This document shows positions 53,402-64,000 of a DNA stretch of 64,000 nt, piece after piece. The translations under genes and the position numbers were made by a program. Origin of the DNA: Streptomyces violaceoruber (GTDB taxonomy: Bacteria; Actinomycetota; Actinomycetes; Streptomycetales; Streptomycetaceae); contig NZ_CP137734.1 in the NCBI RefSeq assembly GCF_033406955.1, positions 6,820,001 to 6,884,000 of the forward strand, written 5' to 3'. The notes beneath the pieces are model-generated. The model ran no database searches, had not been told where the DNA came from, and saw only the letters and a list, made by a program, of their open reading frames with translations. Each line of letters begins with the position of its first letter. Position 1 is the first letter of the stretch.

Positions 53402-54154
53402 ATGTCCGGCCACTCTAAATGGGCTACGACGAAGCACAAGAAGGCCGTGATCGACGCCAAGCGCGGCAAACTCTTCGCGAAGCTGATCAAGAACATCGAG
53501 GTCGCGGCCCGCATGGGCGGCGTCGACATCGAGGGCAACCCGACGCTGTACGACGCCATCCAGAAGGCGAAGAAGCAGTCGGTTCCCAACAAGAACATCG
53601 ACTCCGCGGTCAAGCGCGGCGGCGGCCTGGAGGCCGGCGGCGCCGACTACGAGACGATCATGTACGAGGGCTACGGTCCGAACGGTGTCGCCGTCCTCAT
53701 CGAGTGCCTCACCGACAACCGCAACCGCGCCGCCTCCGACGTCCGCGTCGCCATGACCCGCAACGGCGGTTCCATGGCCGACCCGGGCTCGGTGTCGTAC
53801 CTGTTCAACCGCAAGGGCGTCGTGATCGTGCCCAAGGGCGAGCTGGCCGAGGACGACGTCCTCGGCGCCGTCCTGGACGCGGGGGCCGAGGAGGTCAACG
53901 ACCTCGGCGAGTCCTTCGAGGTGCTCAGCGAGGCCACGGACCTGGTCGCGGTCCGCACCGCCCTCCAGGAGGCCGGCATCGACTACGAGTCCGCCGACGC
54001 CAACTTCGTCCCGACCATGCAGGTCGAGCTGGACGAGGAGGGCGCGCGGAAGATCTTCCGGCTCATCGACGCCCTGGAGGACAGCGACGACGTGCAGAAC
54101 GTCTTCGCCAACTTCGACGTGAGCGACGAGATCATGGAGAAGGTCGACGCGTAA
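53402..54154 (+). CDS. YebC/PmpR family regulatory protein
   Basis: 250-residue protein with the invariant N-terminus SGHSKWATTKHKKAVIDAKR, then domains with NIEVAARMGG and DNRNRAASDVR, and an acidic C-terminal domain. Family members bind DNA as transcription regulators in some bacteria and have more recently been tied to translation through polyproline stretches. Often cotranscribed with ruvC, as here in order, though a terminator-like hairpin (54171-54199) intervenes. Confidence 0.95.
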   Translation: MSGHSKWATTKHKKAVIDAKRGKLFAKLIKNIEVAARMGGVDIEGNPTLYDAIQKAKKQSVPNKNIDSAVKRGGGLEAGGADYETIMYEGYGPNGVAVLIECLTDNRNRAASDVRVAMTRNGGSMADPGSVSYLFNRKGVVIVPKGELAEDDVLGAVLDAGAEEVNDLGESFEVLSEATDLVAVRTALQEAGIDYESADANFVPTMQVELDEEGARKIFRLIDALEDSDDVQNVFANFDVSDEIMEKVDA

Positions 54155-54170
54155 CGCGTCCCTGCTCAGC

Positions 54171-54199
54171 GGGCCGACGGGGACACAACCCGTCGGCCC
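54171..54199 (+). terminator. Hairpin between yebC and ruvC
   Basis: 11-bp perfect stem (54171-54181 with 54189-54199), 7-nt loop, then GTCGCTTTGT. Terminator-like, 16 bases after the yebC stop; implies ruvC has its own promoter. Confidence 0.75.
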
Positions 54200-54262
54200 G
54201 TCGCTTTGTCGGTGGCACCCGATAGCCTGCACAAACAGGTGATCGACGAGTGGGGGTGGCGC

Positions 54263-54829
54263 GTGCGCGTACTGGGGGTGGACCCGGGACTGACCCGTTG
54301 CGGGATCGGCGTCGTGGAGGGCGTCGCGGGCCGGCCGCTCACCATGATCGGCGTCGGCGTCGTCCGCACGCCCGCGGACGCCGACCTCGGCCACCGCCTC
54401 GTCGCCGTCGAGCAGGGCATCGAGCAGTGGCTCGACGAACACCGGCCGGAGTTCGTCGCCGTCGAGCGCGTCTTCAGCCAGCACAACGTCCGCACGGTCA
54501 TGGGCACCGCCCAGGCCAGCGCCGTGGCGATCCTGTGCGCGTCCCGCCGCGGCATCCCCGTCGCCCTGCACACCCCGAGCGAGGTGAAGGCCGCCGTCAC
54601 CGGCAGCGGCCGCGCAGACAAGGCCCAGGTCGGCGCCATGGTCACCCGCCTGCTCCGGCTCGCCGCCCCGCCCAAGCCCGCCGACGCCGCGGACGCCCTC
54701 GCCCTCGCCATCTGCCACATCTGGCGCGCCCCCGCGCAGAACCGCCTCCAGCAGGCCGTGGCCCTGCACACCGCACAGGGCCCGCGCCGCCCCCACAAGC
54801 TCCACCCGTCGAAAGGCCGCCCCGCATGA
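54263..54829 (+). CDS. ruvC: Crossover junction endodeoxyribonuclease RuvC
   Basis: 188-residue Holliday-junction resolvase. The RNase H-like fold starts MRVLGVDPGLTRCGIG with catalytic Asp7; a second acid is in FVAVERVFSQHN and the last pair in PADAADALALAICH. The GTG at 54263 puts the conserved Asp at position 7; longer openings upstream would add 19 residues that the family lacks. The stop overlaps ruvA (ATGA). Confidence 0.95.
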   Translation: MRVLGVDPGLTRCGIGVVEGVAGRPLTMIGVGVVRTPADADLGHRLVAVEQGIEQWLDEHRPEFVAVERVFSQHNVRTVMGTAQASAVAILCASRRGIPVALHTPSEVKAAVTGSGRADKAQVGAMVTRLLRLAAPPKPADAADALALAICHIWRAPAQNRLQQAVALHTAQGPRRPHKLHPSKGRPA

Positions 54830-55431
54830 TCGCCTTCGTCAGCGGCACCGTCGCCGCCCTCGCACCCGACGCCGCGGTGATCGAGGTCGGCGGCGTCGGC
54901 ATGGCCGTGCAGTGCACGCCCAACACCCTGTCCACCCTCCGGCTCGGCAAGCCTGCCAAGCTCGCCACCTCCCTCGTCGTGCGGGAGGACTCGCTCACCC
55001 TCTACGGCTTCGCCGACGACGACGAGCGCCAGGTCTTCGAGCTGCTCCAGACCGCCAGCGGCGTCGGCCCCCGCCTCGCCCAGGCGATGCTCGCCGTGCA
55101 CCAGCCCGACGCCCTGCGCAGAGCGGTCGCCACCGGGGACGAGAAGGCGCTCACCGCCGTCCCCGGCATCGGCAAGAAGGGAGCGCAGAAGCTGCTCCTG
55201 GAACTGAAGGACCGGCTCGGCGAGCCCATCGGCGCCCCCGCCGTCGGCGCCCCGGTCAGCACCGGCTGGCGCGACCAGCTGCACGCCGCCCTGATCGGCC
55301 TCGGGTACGCGACCCGCGAGGCCGACGAGGCCGTCTCCGCCGTGGCGCCGCAGGCCGAGGCCGCCGGGGGCACGCCGCAGGTGGGCGCGCTGCTCAAGGC
55401 CGCCCTGCAGACGCTGAACCGCGCCCGCTGA
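54826..55431 (+). CDS. ruvA: Holliday junction branch-migration protein RuvA
   Basis: 201-residue junction-recognition subunit. Domain I (OB fold) runs from MIAFVSGTVAALAPD; domain II has two helix-hairpin-helix motifs (ASGVGPRLAQAML and VPGIGKKGAQKLLLEL); domain III (about 150-201) contacts RuvB. It binds four-way DNA as a tetramer and directs the RuvB motor. Coupled to ruvC by overlap and followed by ruvB 46 bp later. Confidence 0.96.
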   Translation: MIAFVSGTVAALAPDAAVIEVGGVGMAVQCTPNTLSTLRLGKPAKLATSLVVREDSLTLYGFADDDERQVFELLQTASGVGPRLAQAMLAVHQPDALRRAVATGDEKALTAVPGIGKKGAQKLLLELKDRLGEPIGAPAVGAPVSTGWRDQLHAALIGLGYATREADEAVSAVAPQAEAAGGTPQVGALLKAALQTLNRAR

Positions 55432-55477
55432 CCACGCCCGCCACCACCGACCCGGTGCGCACGGCAAGGAGAATCAA

Positions 55478-56551
55478 GTGAACTGGGACGACACGACCGA
55501 CGCGGAGGCCGCCGCCGAGCGGCTGGTCGGCGCGGCCGCCGACGGCGAGGACCAGGCCGTGGAGGCGGCCCTGCGCCCGAAGGACCTGGGCGAGTTCATC
55601 GGCCAGGAGAAGGTCCGCGAGCAGCTCGACCTGGTGCTGCGGGCCGCCCGCGCGCGGGGGGCGACCGCCGACCACGTGCTCCTCTCCGGCGCCCCGGGCC
55701 TCGGCAAGACCACCCTCTCGATGATCATCGCCGCCGAGATGGAAGCCCCCATCCGCATCACCTCGGGCCCCGCCATCCAGCACGCCGGCGACCTCGCGGC
55801 GATCCTGTCCTCGCTCCAGGAGGGCGAGGTCCTCTTCCTCGACGAGATCCACCGCATGTCGCGGCCCGCCGAGGAGATGCTCTACATGGCGATGGAGGAC
55901 TTCCGCGTCGACGTCATCGTCGGCAAGGGCCCCGGTGCCACCGCCATCCCCCTGGAGCTGCCCCCGTTCACCCTGGTCGGCGCCACCACCCGCGCGGGTC
56001 TGCTGCCGCCCCCGCTGCGCGACCGCTTCGGCTTCACCGCCCACATGGAGTTCTACGGACCGGCGGAACTGGAGCGCGTGATCCACCGCTCCGCCGGCCT
56101 GCTCGACGTCGAGATCGACCCCACCGGCGCCGCCGAGATCGCCGGCCGCTCCCGCGGCACCCCCCGCATCGCCAACCGCCTGCTGCGCCGGGTCCGCGAC
56201 TACGCCCAGGTCAAGGCCGACGGCCTGATCACCCAGGAGATCGCCGCGGCCGCCCTCGCCGTGTACGAGGTCGACGCCCGGGGCCTGGACCGCCTCGACC
56301 GCGGGGTGCTGGAGGCGCTCCTCAAGCTGTTCGGCGGCGGACCGGTCGGCCTGTCCACGCTCGCCGTCGCCGTGGGGGAGGAGCGTGAGACAGTGGAAGA
56401 GGTCGCCGAGCCCTTCCTCGTACGGGAGGGTCTGCTCGCCCGCACCCCACGCGGACGGGTGGCCACTCCGGCCGCGTGGGCGCACCTCGGCCTCACCCCG
56501 CCGCGTTCGCAGAGTTCAGGAAACGGACAACCGGACTTGTTCGGGGCGTGA
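55478..56551 (+). CDS. ruvB: Holliday junction DNA helicase RuvB
   Basis: 357-residue AAA+ motor of branch migration. Walker A is GAPGLGKTTL, Walker B VLFLDEIHRM, sensor 1 LVGATTRAG, arginine-finger region LRDRFGFT, sensor 2 RGTPRIANRLLRRVRD, and a C-terminal winged helix ends with LFGA. GTG 55478 is used, behind AAGGAGA. Completes the ruvCAB set. The next gene, yajC, starts 175 bp downstream and probably has its own promoter. Confidence 0.97.
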   Translation: MNWDDTTDAEAAAERLVGAAADGEDQAVEAALRPKDLGEFIGQEKVREQLDLVLRAARARGATADHVLLSGAPGLGKTTLSMIIAAEMEAPIRITSGPAIQHAGDLAAILSSLQEGEVLFLDEIHRMSRPAEEMLYMAMEDFRVDVIVGKGPGATAIPLELPPFTLVGATTRAGLLPPPLRDRFGFTAHMEFYGPAELERVIHRSAGLLDVEIDPTGAAEIAGRSRGTPRIANRLLRRVRDYAQVKADGLITQEIAAAALAVYEVDARGLDRLDRGVLEALLKLFGGGPVGLSTLAVAVGEERETVEEVAEPFLVREGLLARTPRGRVATPAAWAHLGLTPPRSQSSGNGQPDLFGA

Positions 56552-56726
56552 CGACCCGCTCACGGGGGGCACATTCGCCGGAGCAGGAACCCCGGTGCCA
56601 TGCTGGGCGTTGTTCCATGCGCGCGGACTCGCCTAGACTCCGCCGATGCCGCCCTTGTCGGCGGTGTACACACCCCCAACCATCAGGCCGCTCCCCATCG
56701 CGGTCGTGTGAAGGAAGTACCGACCC

Positions 56727-57236
56727 GTGAGTCTCGTGACCCTCCTCCCGTTCATCGTGCTCATCGGGGCCATGTTCCTGATGACCCGGTCGGCGAAGAA
56801 GAAGCAGCAGCAGGCCGCCAACATGCGGAACGAGATGCAGCCCGGAACCGGTGTCCGCACCATCGGGGGCATGTACGCCACGGTCAAGGAGGTCAACGAC
56901 GACACGGTCCTCCTCGACGCCGGCCCGGGTGTGGAGCTCCTCTTCGCCAAGAACTCGATCGGTGCCGTCCTCTCCGACGACGAGTACAACCGCATCGTCC
57001 ACGGCATCGAGCACGACCTGAAGTCCGACGCGGACGTCGTCCCCGACGACGCCTCCTCCCTCACCGAGACCGACGCCTCCGCCGACGACGCCTCCGACGA
57101 CAAGTCCGTCGACCTCGGCAAGAAGGCCGAGCCCGCCGACGAGACGGCCGACGAGCCCAAGGCCGACGCCGCGCCCGCCGAGGCGAAGACGGACGAGCAG
57201 GCGAAGAAGTCCGACGGCGGTTCCGAGGCGAAGTAA
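56727..57236 (+). CDS. yajC: Sec translocase accessory subunit YajC
   Basis: 169-residue single-pass membrane protein. TM helix at residues about 4-20 (VTLLPFIVLIGAMFLMT), followed by the conserved TGVRTIGGMYATVKEVNDDTV core. The C-terminal 75 residues are acidic and rich in Asp, Ala, Lys and Thr (for example KKAEPADETADEPKADA), much longer than in E. coli YajC (110 aa). With SecD and SecF downstream it forms the accessory complex of SecYEG. GTG start. Confidence 0.94.
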   Translation: MSLVTLLPFIVLIGAMFLMTRSAKKKQQQAANMRNEMQPGTGVRTIGGMYATVKEVNDDTVLLDAGPGVELLFAKNSIGAVLSDDEYNRIVHGIEHDLKSDADVVPDDASSLTETDASADDASDDKSVDLGKKAEPADETADEPKADAAPAEAKTDEQAKKSDGGSEAK

Positions 57237-57371
57237 GCCGTGCCCCGGGGTGCGCGGGACGGGTTCCCGCGCACCCCGCGTGACGCGCGGCTCGCACGGA
57301 TCCGGACACCATGTGATGGCCGCCGGTGACGCCTTCTGGGCGCGAAGCGGCCCGAGAGGGAGTACACAAAG

Positions 57372-59183
57372 GTGGTAGCACCTAAAAAGGGAAAGAATGC
57401 GAGCGCTCAGAGTAAGCCCGGGCGCTCGCTGGCCCTGATCCTGATCGCCATCGTGGCGCTCACCGGGGGCATGTTCGCCTCCGGGCACACGACTCCGCGT
57501 CTCGGCATCGACCTGGCGGGCGGTACCAGCATCACGCTCCGGGCCGTGCCGGAGGCGGGCCAGGAGTCCGCGATCAACAAGACCAACATGGACACCGCGG
57601 TCGAGATCATGAACCGCCGTGTCAATGGTCTGGGTGTTTCCGAGGCCGAGGTCCAGACCCAGGGCGACCGGAACATCATCGTCAACATCCCCAAGGGGAC
57701 GAACTCGAAGGAAGCCCGGCAGCAGGTCGGCACCACCGCCAAGCTGTACTTCCGTCCGGTCCTCGCCACCGAACTCTCCGGCGCCAACGCGACGGGCACC
57801 CCCTCGGCGAGCGAGACCGGCGGCGCCTCTGACAAGGCGACCGACAAGGCCACGGACAAGGCCACGGACAAGGCGACCGACGGCGACAAGGCCACCGACG
57901 GCGACAAGGCGAGCGGCACGCCGTCCGACTCCGCCTCGGCGAGCGCCACCAGCCAGGGCCGCGCCGCCAGCGACGCCCTGAAGGCCGACCCCAGCCCGTC
58001 CGCGACGAGCTCCGACGGCGCCTCCCCGTCCCCGAGCGCCAGCGCCTCCGGCGACGACGCCACCGCCAAGCTGCAGCAGCAGTACGCGGCCCTGGACTGC
58101 ACCGACAAGAACGCCCGCGCCAAGGCCGGCGACGGCGCCAAGCCGGACGAGCAGACCGTGGCCTGCGGCCAGAACTCGCAGGGCCAGTGGCAGAAGTACA
58201 TCCTCGGCGCCGCCGCGGTCGACGGCACCGAGGTCGACGAGGCCGAGGCCGTCTACAACACGCAGACCGCCGCCGGCTGGACCGTGACGATGAAGTTCAC
58301 GGACAAGGGCAGCAAGAAGTTCGCGGACATCACCGGCAAGCTGGCGCAGAACCAGTCCCCGCAGAACCAGTTCGCCATCGTCCTGGACAACGAGGTCGTC
58401 TCCGACCCGTACGTCAGCCAGGCGCTCACCGGCGGCAACGCGGAGATCTCCGGCAGCTTCGACCAGGAGGAGGCCCAGAGCCTCGCCAACATGCTGTCCT
58501 ACGGCGCGCTGCCGCTGACCTTCAAGGAGGACAGCGTCACCACCGTCACCGCCGCGCTCGGCGGTGAGCAGCTCAAGGCCGGTCTGATCGCGGGCGCGAT
58601 CGGCCTCGCCCTGGTCGTCCTCTACCTGCTGTTCTACTACCGCGGGCTGTCGTTCATCGCCGTCTGCTCGCTGCTGGTCTCGGCCGGCCTCACGTACGTG
58701 ATCATGGCGCTGCTCGGCCCGACCATCGGCTTCGCGCTGAACCTGCCGGCCGTGTGCGGTGCCATCGTCGCCATCGGCATCACGGCGGACTCGTTCATCG
58801 TGTACTTCGAACGCGTCCGAGACGAGATCCGGGAGGGCCGCACGCTGCGTCCCGCCGTCGAGCGGGCCTGGCCGCGCGCCCGGCGCACCATCCTCGTCTC
58901 CGACTTCGTGTCCTTCCTCGCCGCCGCGGTGCTCTTCATCGTCACCGTCGGCAAGGTGCAGGGCTTCGCGTTCACGCTGGGTCTGACGACCCTGCTCGAC
59001 GTGGTGGTGGTCTTCCTCTTCACCAAGCCGCTGCTGACGCTGATGGCGCGCCGCAAGTTCTTCGCGAGCGGTCACAAGTGGTCCGGCCTCGACCCCAAGG
59101 CCCTGGGGGCCAAGCCTCCGCTGCGCCGCACCCGCCGTCCCTCCCGTCCTGCCGCCGGCCCTGTCGACCCGAAGGAGGCGTGA
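57372..59183 (+). CDS. secD: Protein translocase subunit SecD
   Basis: 603-residue RND-type subunit using proton motive force to pull exported proteins. TM1 is LALILIAIVALTGGMFAS, then the secretory motif GIDLAGGTSITLRA; the C-terminal half has TM2-6 (AGLIAGAIGLALVVLYLLFY, GAIVAIGITADSFIVYFERV). The external P1 region contains a low-complexity insert at about residues 140-240, with DKAT repeats and Ser/Ala/Asp-rich sequence, making it longer than many orthologues. GTG 57372 behind AGAGGGAG. secF follows three bases after the stop. Confidence 0.95.
   Translation: MVAPKKGKNASAQSKPGRSLALILIAIVALTGGMFASGHTTPRLGIDLAGGTSITLRAVPEAGQESAINKTNMDTAVEIMNRRVNGLGVSEAEVQTQGDRNIIVNIPKGTNSKEARQQVGTTAKLYFRPVLATELSGANATGTPSASETGGASDKATDKATDKATDKATDGDKATDGDKASGTPSDSASASATSQGRAASDALKADPSPSATSSDGASPSPSASASGDDATAKLQQQYAALDCTDKNARAKAGDGAKPDEQTVACGQNSQGQWQKYILGAAAVDGTEVDEAEAVYNTQTAAGWTVTMKFTDKGSKKFADITGKLAQNQSPQNQFAIVLDNEVVSDPYVSQALTGGNAEISGSFDQEEAQSLANMLSYGALPLTFKEDSVTTVTAALGGEQLKAGLIAGAIGLALVVLYLLFYYRGLSFIAVCSLLVSAGLTYVIMALLGPTIGFALNLPAVCGAIVAIGITADSFIVYFERVRDEIREGRTLRPAVERAWPRARRTILVSDFVSFLAAAVLFIVTVGKVQGFAFTLGLTTLLDVVVVFLFTKPLLTLMARRKFFASGHKWSGLDPKALGAKPPLRRTRRPSRPAAGPVDPKEA
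57830..57920 (+). repeat. DKAT-encoding tandem repeat in secD
   Basis: A run of 12-base units (GACAAGGCGACC/GACAAGGCCACG type), the last ones extended by GACGGC, encodes repeated Asp-Lys-Ala-Thr in the extracytoplasmic part of SecD (residues about 154-183). In-frame length variation between strains is likely. Confidence 0.85.
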
Positions 59184-59186
59184 GAG

Positions 59187-60308
59187 ATGTCGAAGCTCGG
59201 CACACTCGGCGCCCGACTGCACCACGGCGAGGTCGGCTACGACTTCGTCAAGAACCGCAAGATCTGGTACGGCATCTCGATCCTCATCACCATCACGGCC
59301 ATCGTCGGCCTGGCGGTGCGCGGCCTGCACATGGGCATCGAGTTCCAGGGCGGCGCGGTCTTCACCACCCCGAAGAACATGAGCGCCTCGGTCGCCCAGA
59401 CCGAGACCTGGGCGGAGGAGGCCTCCGGCCACGACGCCATCGTCCAGAAGCTCGGCGACGGCAGCCTCCGCATCCAGATCGCGGGCACCGACACCCAGCA
59501 GTCGGACCAGATCAAGGAGGACCTCTCCAAGAACCTGGACGTCTCCGCGGAGAAGATCAACGCCGACCTGGTCGGCCCCAGCTGGGGTGACCAGATCGCG
59601 AACAAGGCCTGGCAGGGCCTCGGGATCTTCATGGTCCTCGTGGTGATCTACCTGGCGATCGCGTTCGAGTGGCGGATGGCACTGGCCGCCTTCGTCGCAC
59701 TGATCCACGACATCACCATCACCGTGGGCATCTACGCCCTGGTCGGCTTCGAGGTCACACCCGGCACGGTGATCGGTCTGCTGACGATCCTCGGTTACTC
59801 GCTCTACGACACGGTCGTCGTCTTCGACAGCCTCAAGGAGCAGACCCGGGACATCACCAAGCAGACCCGCTGGACCTACGCGGAGATCGCCAACCGCTCG
59901 ATCAACAGCACCCTGGTCCGCTCCATCAACACCACGGTGGTCGCGCTGCTGCCGGTGGCGGGCCTGCTGTTCATCGGCGGCGGTGTCCTCGGTGCCGGCA
60001 TGCTCAACGACATCTCGCTGTCGCTGTTCGTCGGTCTCGCCGCGGGCGCCTACTCGTCGATCTTCATCGCCACGCCGCTCGTCGCCGACCTCAAGGAGGC
60101 CGAGCCGCAGATGAAGGCCCTCAAGAAGCGGGTCCTCGCCAAGCGTGCCCAGGGGGCCGCCAAGGGCGAGAGCGCGGAGTCCGCGGCCGACGAGGGGGCG
60201 TACGACGCCGACGAGCCGGACGACGCCGCACCCGCGGTCGTCGGTCCCCGCAACCAGCCCGCGTCCCGTGGCAGGGGCCGCGGCCGGCCTTCGGGGAAGC
60301 GCCGATGA
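59187..60308 (+). CDS. secF: Protein translocase subunit SecF
   Basis: 373-residue partner of SecD. TM1 (WYGISILITITAIVGLAVRG), then GIEFQGGAVFTTP in the external domain, and the C-terminal RND block with LIHDITITVGIYALVGFEVT, LTILGYSLYDTVVVFDSLKE and RSINTTVVALLPV. A cytoplasmic tail of about 60 residues is rich in Ala, Glu, Asp and ends basic (RGRGRGRPSGKRR). The stop overlaps the apt start (ATGA). Confidence 0.95.
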   Translation: MSKLGTLGARLHHGEVGYDFVKNRKIWYGISILITITAIVGLAVRGLHMGIEFQGGAVFTTPKNMSASVAQTETWAEEASGHDAIVQKLGDGSLRIQIAGTDTQQSDQIKEDLSKNLDVSAEKINADLVGPSWGDQIANKAWQGLGIFMVLVVIYLAIAFEWRMALAAFVALIHDITITVGIYALVGFEVTPGTVIGLLTILGYSLYDTVVVFDSLKEQTRDITKQTRWTYAEIANRSINSTLVRSINTTVVALLPVAGLLFIGGGVLGAGMLNDISLSLFVGLAAGAYSSIFIATPLVADLKEAEPQMKALKKRVLAKRAQGAAKGESAESAADEGAYDADEPDDAAPAVVGPRNQPASRGRGRGRPSGKRR

Positions 60309-60853
60309 CCGAGCCGACCGGCATCACGGAGCTGCTGCTCAGCCGCATCCGTGACGTGGCCGACTACCCGGAGCCGGGCGTGGTGTTCAAGGACATCACC
60401 CCGCTCCTGGCGGACCCGGGGGCGTTCGCCGCCCTGACCGACGCGCTCGCCGAGGCTGCCGGGCGCACCGGCGCCACCAAGGTCGTCGGCCTGGAGGCCC
60501 GCGGCTTCATCCTCGGCGCCCCGGTGGCCCTGAGGGCGGGTCTCGGCTTCATCCCCGTGCGCAAGGCGGGCAAGCTCCCCGGAGCCACGCTCAGCCAGGC
60601 GTACGACCTGGAGTACGGCTCCGCCGAGATCGAGGTGCACGCCGAGGACCTCACCGCGGGCGACCGCGTGCTGGTCGTCGACGACGTCCTCGCCACCGGC
60701 GGCACCGCCGAGGCCTCGCTGGAGCTGATCCGCCGGGCCGGTGCCGAGGTCGCCGGCCTCGCCGTGCTGATGGAGCTGGGCTTCCTCGGCGGGCGGGCCC
60801 GGCTGGAGCCGGCGCTGGCCGGGGCACCGCTGGAGGCACTGCTCACGGTCTGA
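60305..60853 (+). CDS. apt: Adenine phosphoribosyltransferase
   Basis: 182-residue cytosolic salvage enzyme forming AMP from adenine and PRPP. The PRPP-binding signature is VLVVDDVLATGGTAEA; the N-terminal hood has YPEPGVVFKDITPLL and the base-binding region GLEARGFILGAPVA. Overlap with secF means it is translated from the same message. relA follows after 183 bp; the secDF-apt-relA order is widely conserved in Streptomyces. Confidence 0.96.
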   Translation: MTEPTGITELLLSRIRDVADYPEPGVVFKDITPLLADPGAFAALTDALAEAAGRTGATKVVGLEARGFILGAPVALRAGLGFIPVRKAGKLPGATLSQAYDLEYGSAEIEVHAEDLTAGDRVLVVDDVLATGGTAEASLELIRRAGAEVAGLAVLMELGFLGGRARLEPALAGAPLEALLTV

Positions 60854-60956
60854 ACCACGCGAACCGCACGGCTGGGGCGGGCCCGGAGGAATCCGGCGCC
60901 CGCCCCAGGCGTTGCAGGGGTTGACGGCCGTCACAGGCCCTCACATTGGCCAGAAG

Positions 60957-60979
60957 GCGATCCTGGAGGGCAGGATCGC
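60957..60979 (+). promoter_or_regulatory. Hairpin in the relA leader
   Basis: 9-bp perfect stem (60957-60965 with 60971-60979), 5-nt loop, in the apt-relA gap, 57 bases before the relA start. No T-tract follows, so it could attenuate readthrough from apt or be an operator. A TTGACG at 60921-60926 lies upstream without a convincing -10 partner. Confidence 0.4.
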
Positions 60980-61036
60980 TACCATGGGGTATCCGGAGCC
61001 TGACCGGGGGACCCGGATCGCGCACGAGGAGTCCTC

Positions 61037-63580
<2,544 letters not shown>

Positions 63581-63600
63581 CGGGCCGCACAGGCGCACAC

Positions 63601-63643
63601 ACGAGAGGGGCTCCCGTACGCACTGTACGGGAGCCCCTCTCGT
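63601..63643. terminator. Bidirectional terminator between relA and DUF349 gene
   Basis: 19-bp perfect stem (63601-63619 with 63625-63643), 5-nt loop, 21 bases after the relA stop and 16 before the end of the convergent gene. Confidence 0.9.
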
Positions 63644-63658
63644 GTCCGGTCGGCGACG

Positions 63659-64000
63659 TCAGCCGCCGAACTCGTGCAGTCCCTTGAGCGCCTGGTCGAG
63701 GAGCGCCTGGCGGCCCTCCAGCTCACGCGCGAGCTTGTCGGCCTTGGCGTCGTTGCCCTGGGCGCGCGCCTGCTCGACCTGGGAGCGCAGCTTGTCCACG
63801 GCGGCCTGGAGCTGACCGGTCAGGCCCTCGGCACGCGCGCGTGCCTCCGGGTTGGTCCGGCGCCACTCGGCCTCCTCGGCCTCCTGGAGGGCCCGCTCGA
63901 CCGCGTGCATCCGCCCCTCGACCTTCGGCCGGGCGTCGCGCGGCACGTGGCCGATGGCCTCCCAGCGCTCGTTGACCGAACGGAACGCGGCGCGCGCCGA
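63659..64000 (-). CDS. DUF349-domain protein, 5' end outside window
   Basis: The frame is open across the right edge, so this is the C-terminal 113 codons of a larger gene read leftward. It carries the DUF349 pattern AAFRSVNERWEAIGHVPR, then a coiled-coil-like helix rich in Glu, Ala, Arg and Gln (RMHAVERALQEAEEAEWRR, LDQALKGLHEFGG at the end). DUF349 proteins are long repeated-helix proteins of unknown function. Convergent with relA across a strong hairpin. Confidence 0.85.
   Translation of the reverse strand, partial: SARAAFRSVNERWEAIGHVPRDARPKVEGRMHAVERALQEAEEAEWRRTNPEARARAEGLTGQLQAAVDKLRSQVEQARAQGNDAKADKLARELEGRQALLDQALKGLHEFGG

Overview
The window is high-GC actinobacterial chromosome, almost certainly Streptomyces. 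The evidence is very strong G/C third-position bias, frequent GTG/TTG starts, an ssgB sporulation gene, and the gene order thrS / HIT / pgsA / acyltransferase / pimA / pdxS-pdxT / yebC / ruvCAB / yajC / secDF / apt / relA. It reads as conserved core chromosome: no insertion sequence, integrase, CRISPR array, rRNA operon or replication origin is visible.

Region by region. 1-3.1 kb: the 3' end of an aldo/keto reductase, then a TetR regulator/MFS exporter pair with a palindromic operator. 3.1-8.0 kb: single genes, namely a PlsC-type acyltransferase, a secreted GlpQ-type phosphodiesterase, an ECF-like sigma factor, a GNAT enzyme, two small membrane proteins and a HAD phosphatase. 8.0-11.2 kb: a methionine ABC importer (metN-metI-metQ) preceded by a 29-codon Cys/Met-rich leader ORF. 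11.2-19.5 kb: a GNAT gene and a corrinoid/siroheme group (CobL-type CbiE-CbiT methylase, a very large BluB-CobT fusion, CysG-type siroheme synthase), then a SpoU RNA methylase. 19.5-23.3 kb: a Ser/Thr kinase, small proteins and an APH-fold kinase. 23.3-23.8 kb: five minus-strand tRNAs (3 Val-GAC, Cys, Gly). 23.9-25.9 kb: pabB-pabC for p-aminobenzoate. 26-30.4 kb: a tandem GNAT protein, a DsbA-fold protein, small membrane proteins, a CGNR zinc-finger protein, ssgB and a PGPGW membrane protein. 30.5-38.3 kb: two identical tRNA-Val(CAC) genes bracket a carbohydrate ABC importer, a DUF624-like protein and a large exo-rhamnogalacturonan-lyase-like protein, plausibly one pectin-fragment locus. 38.3-41.1 kb: a DEDDh exonuclease and a translationally coupled pair of uncharacterised proteins, one with a DUF4365 nuclease-like fold.

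From 41.2 kb the conserved housekeeping block begins: thrS and a HIT protein; then, on the opposite strand, a multi-pass membrane protein and an EF-G-like GTPase. Next come the phosphatidylinositol mannoside genes (pgsA, acyltransferase, pimA; each start overlaps the previous stop), a LemA-like protein, PLP synthase (pdxS, pdxT), a YebC regulator, Holliday-junction processing (ruvC-ruvA-ruvB), Sec accessory subunits (yajC-secD-secF), adenine salvage (apt) and the (p)ppGpp synthetase/hydrolase relA. A DUF349 gene runs off the right edge, convergent with relA.

Most attractive for a second look: the leader peptide upstream of metN; the roughly 630-residue disordered extension with a hexanucleotide Gln-Glu repeat on the BluB-CobT fusion; the unannotated small ORF with a good ribosome site in that gene's leader; the LacI-type operator of a sugar locus with no local regulator; and the DUF4365 gene pair. 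I do not see an unmistakable new multi-gene system; the DUF4365 pair is the best candidate for an undescribed two-gene function.
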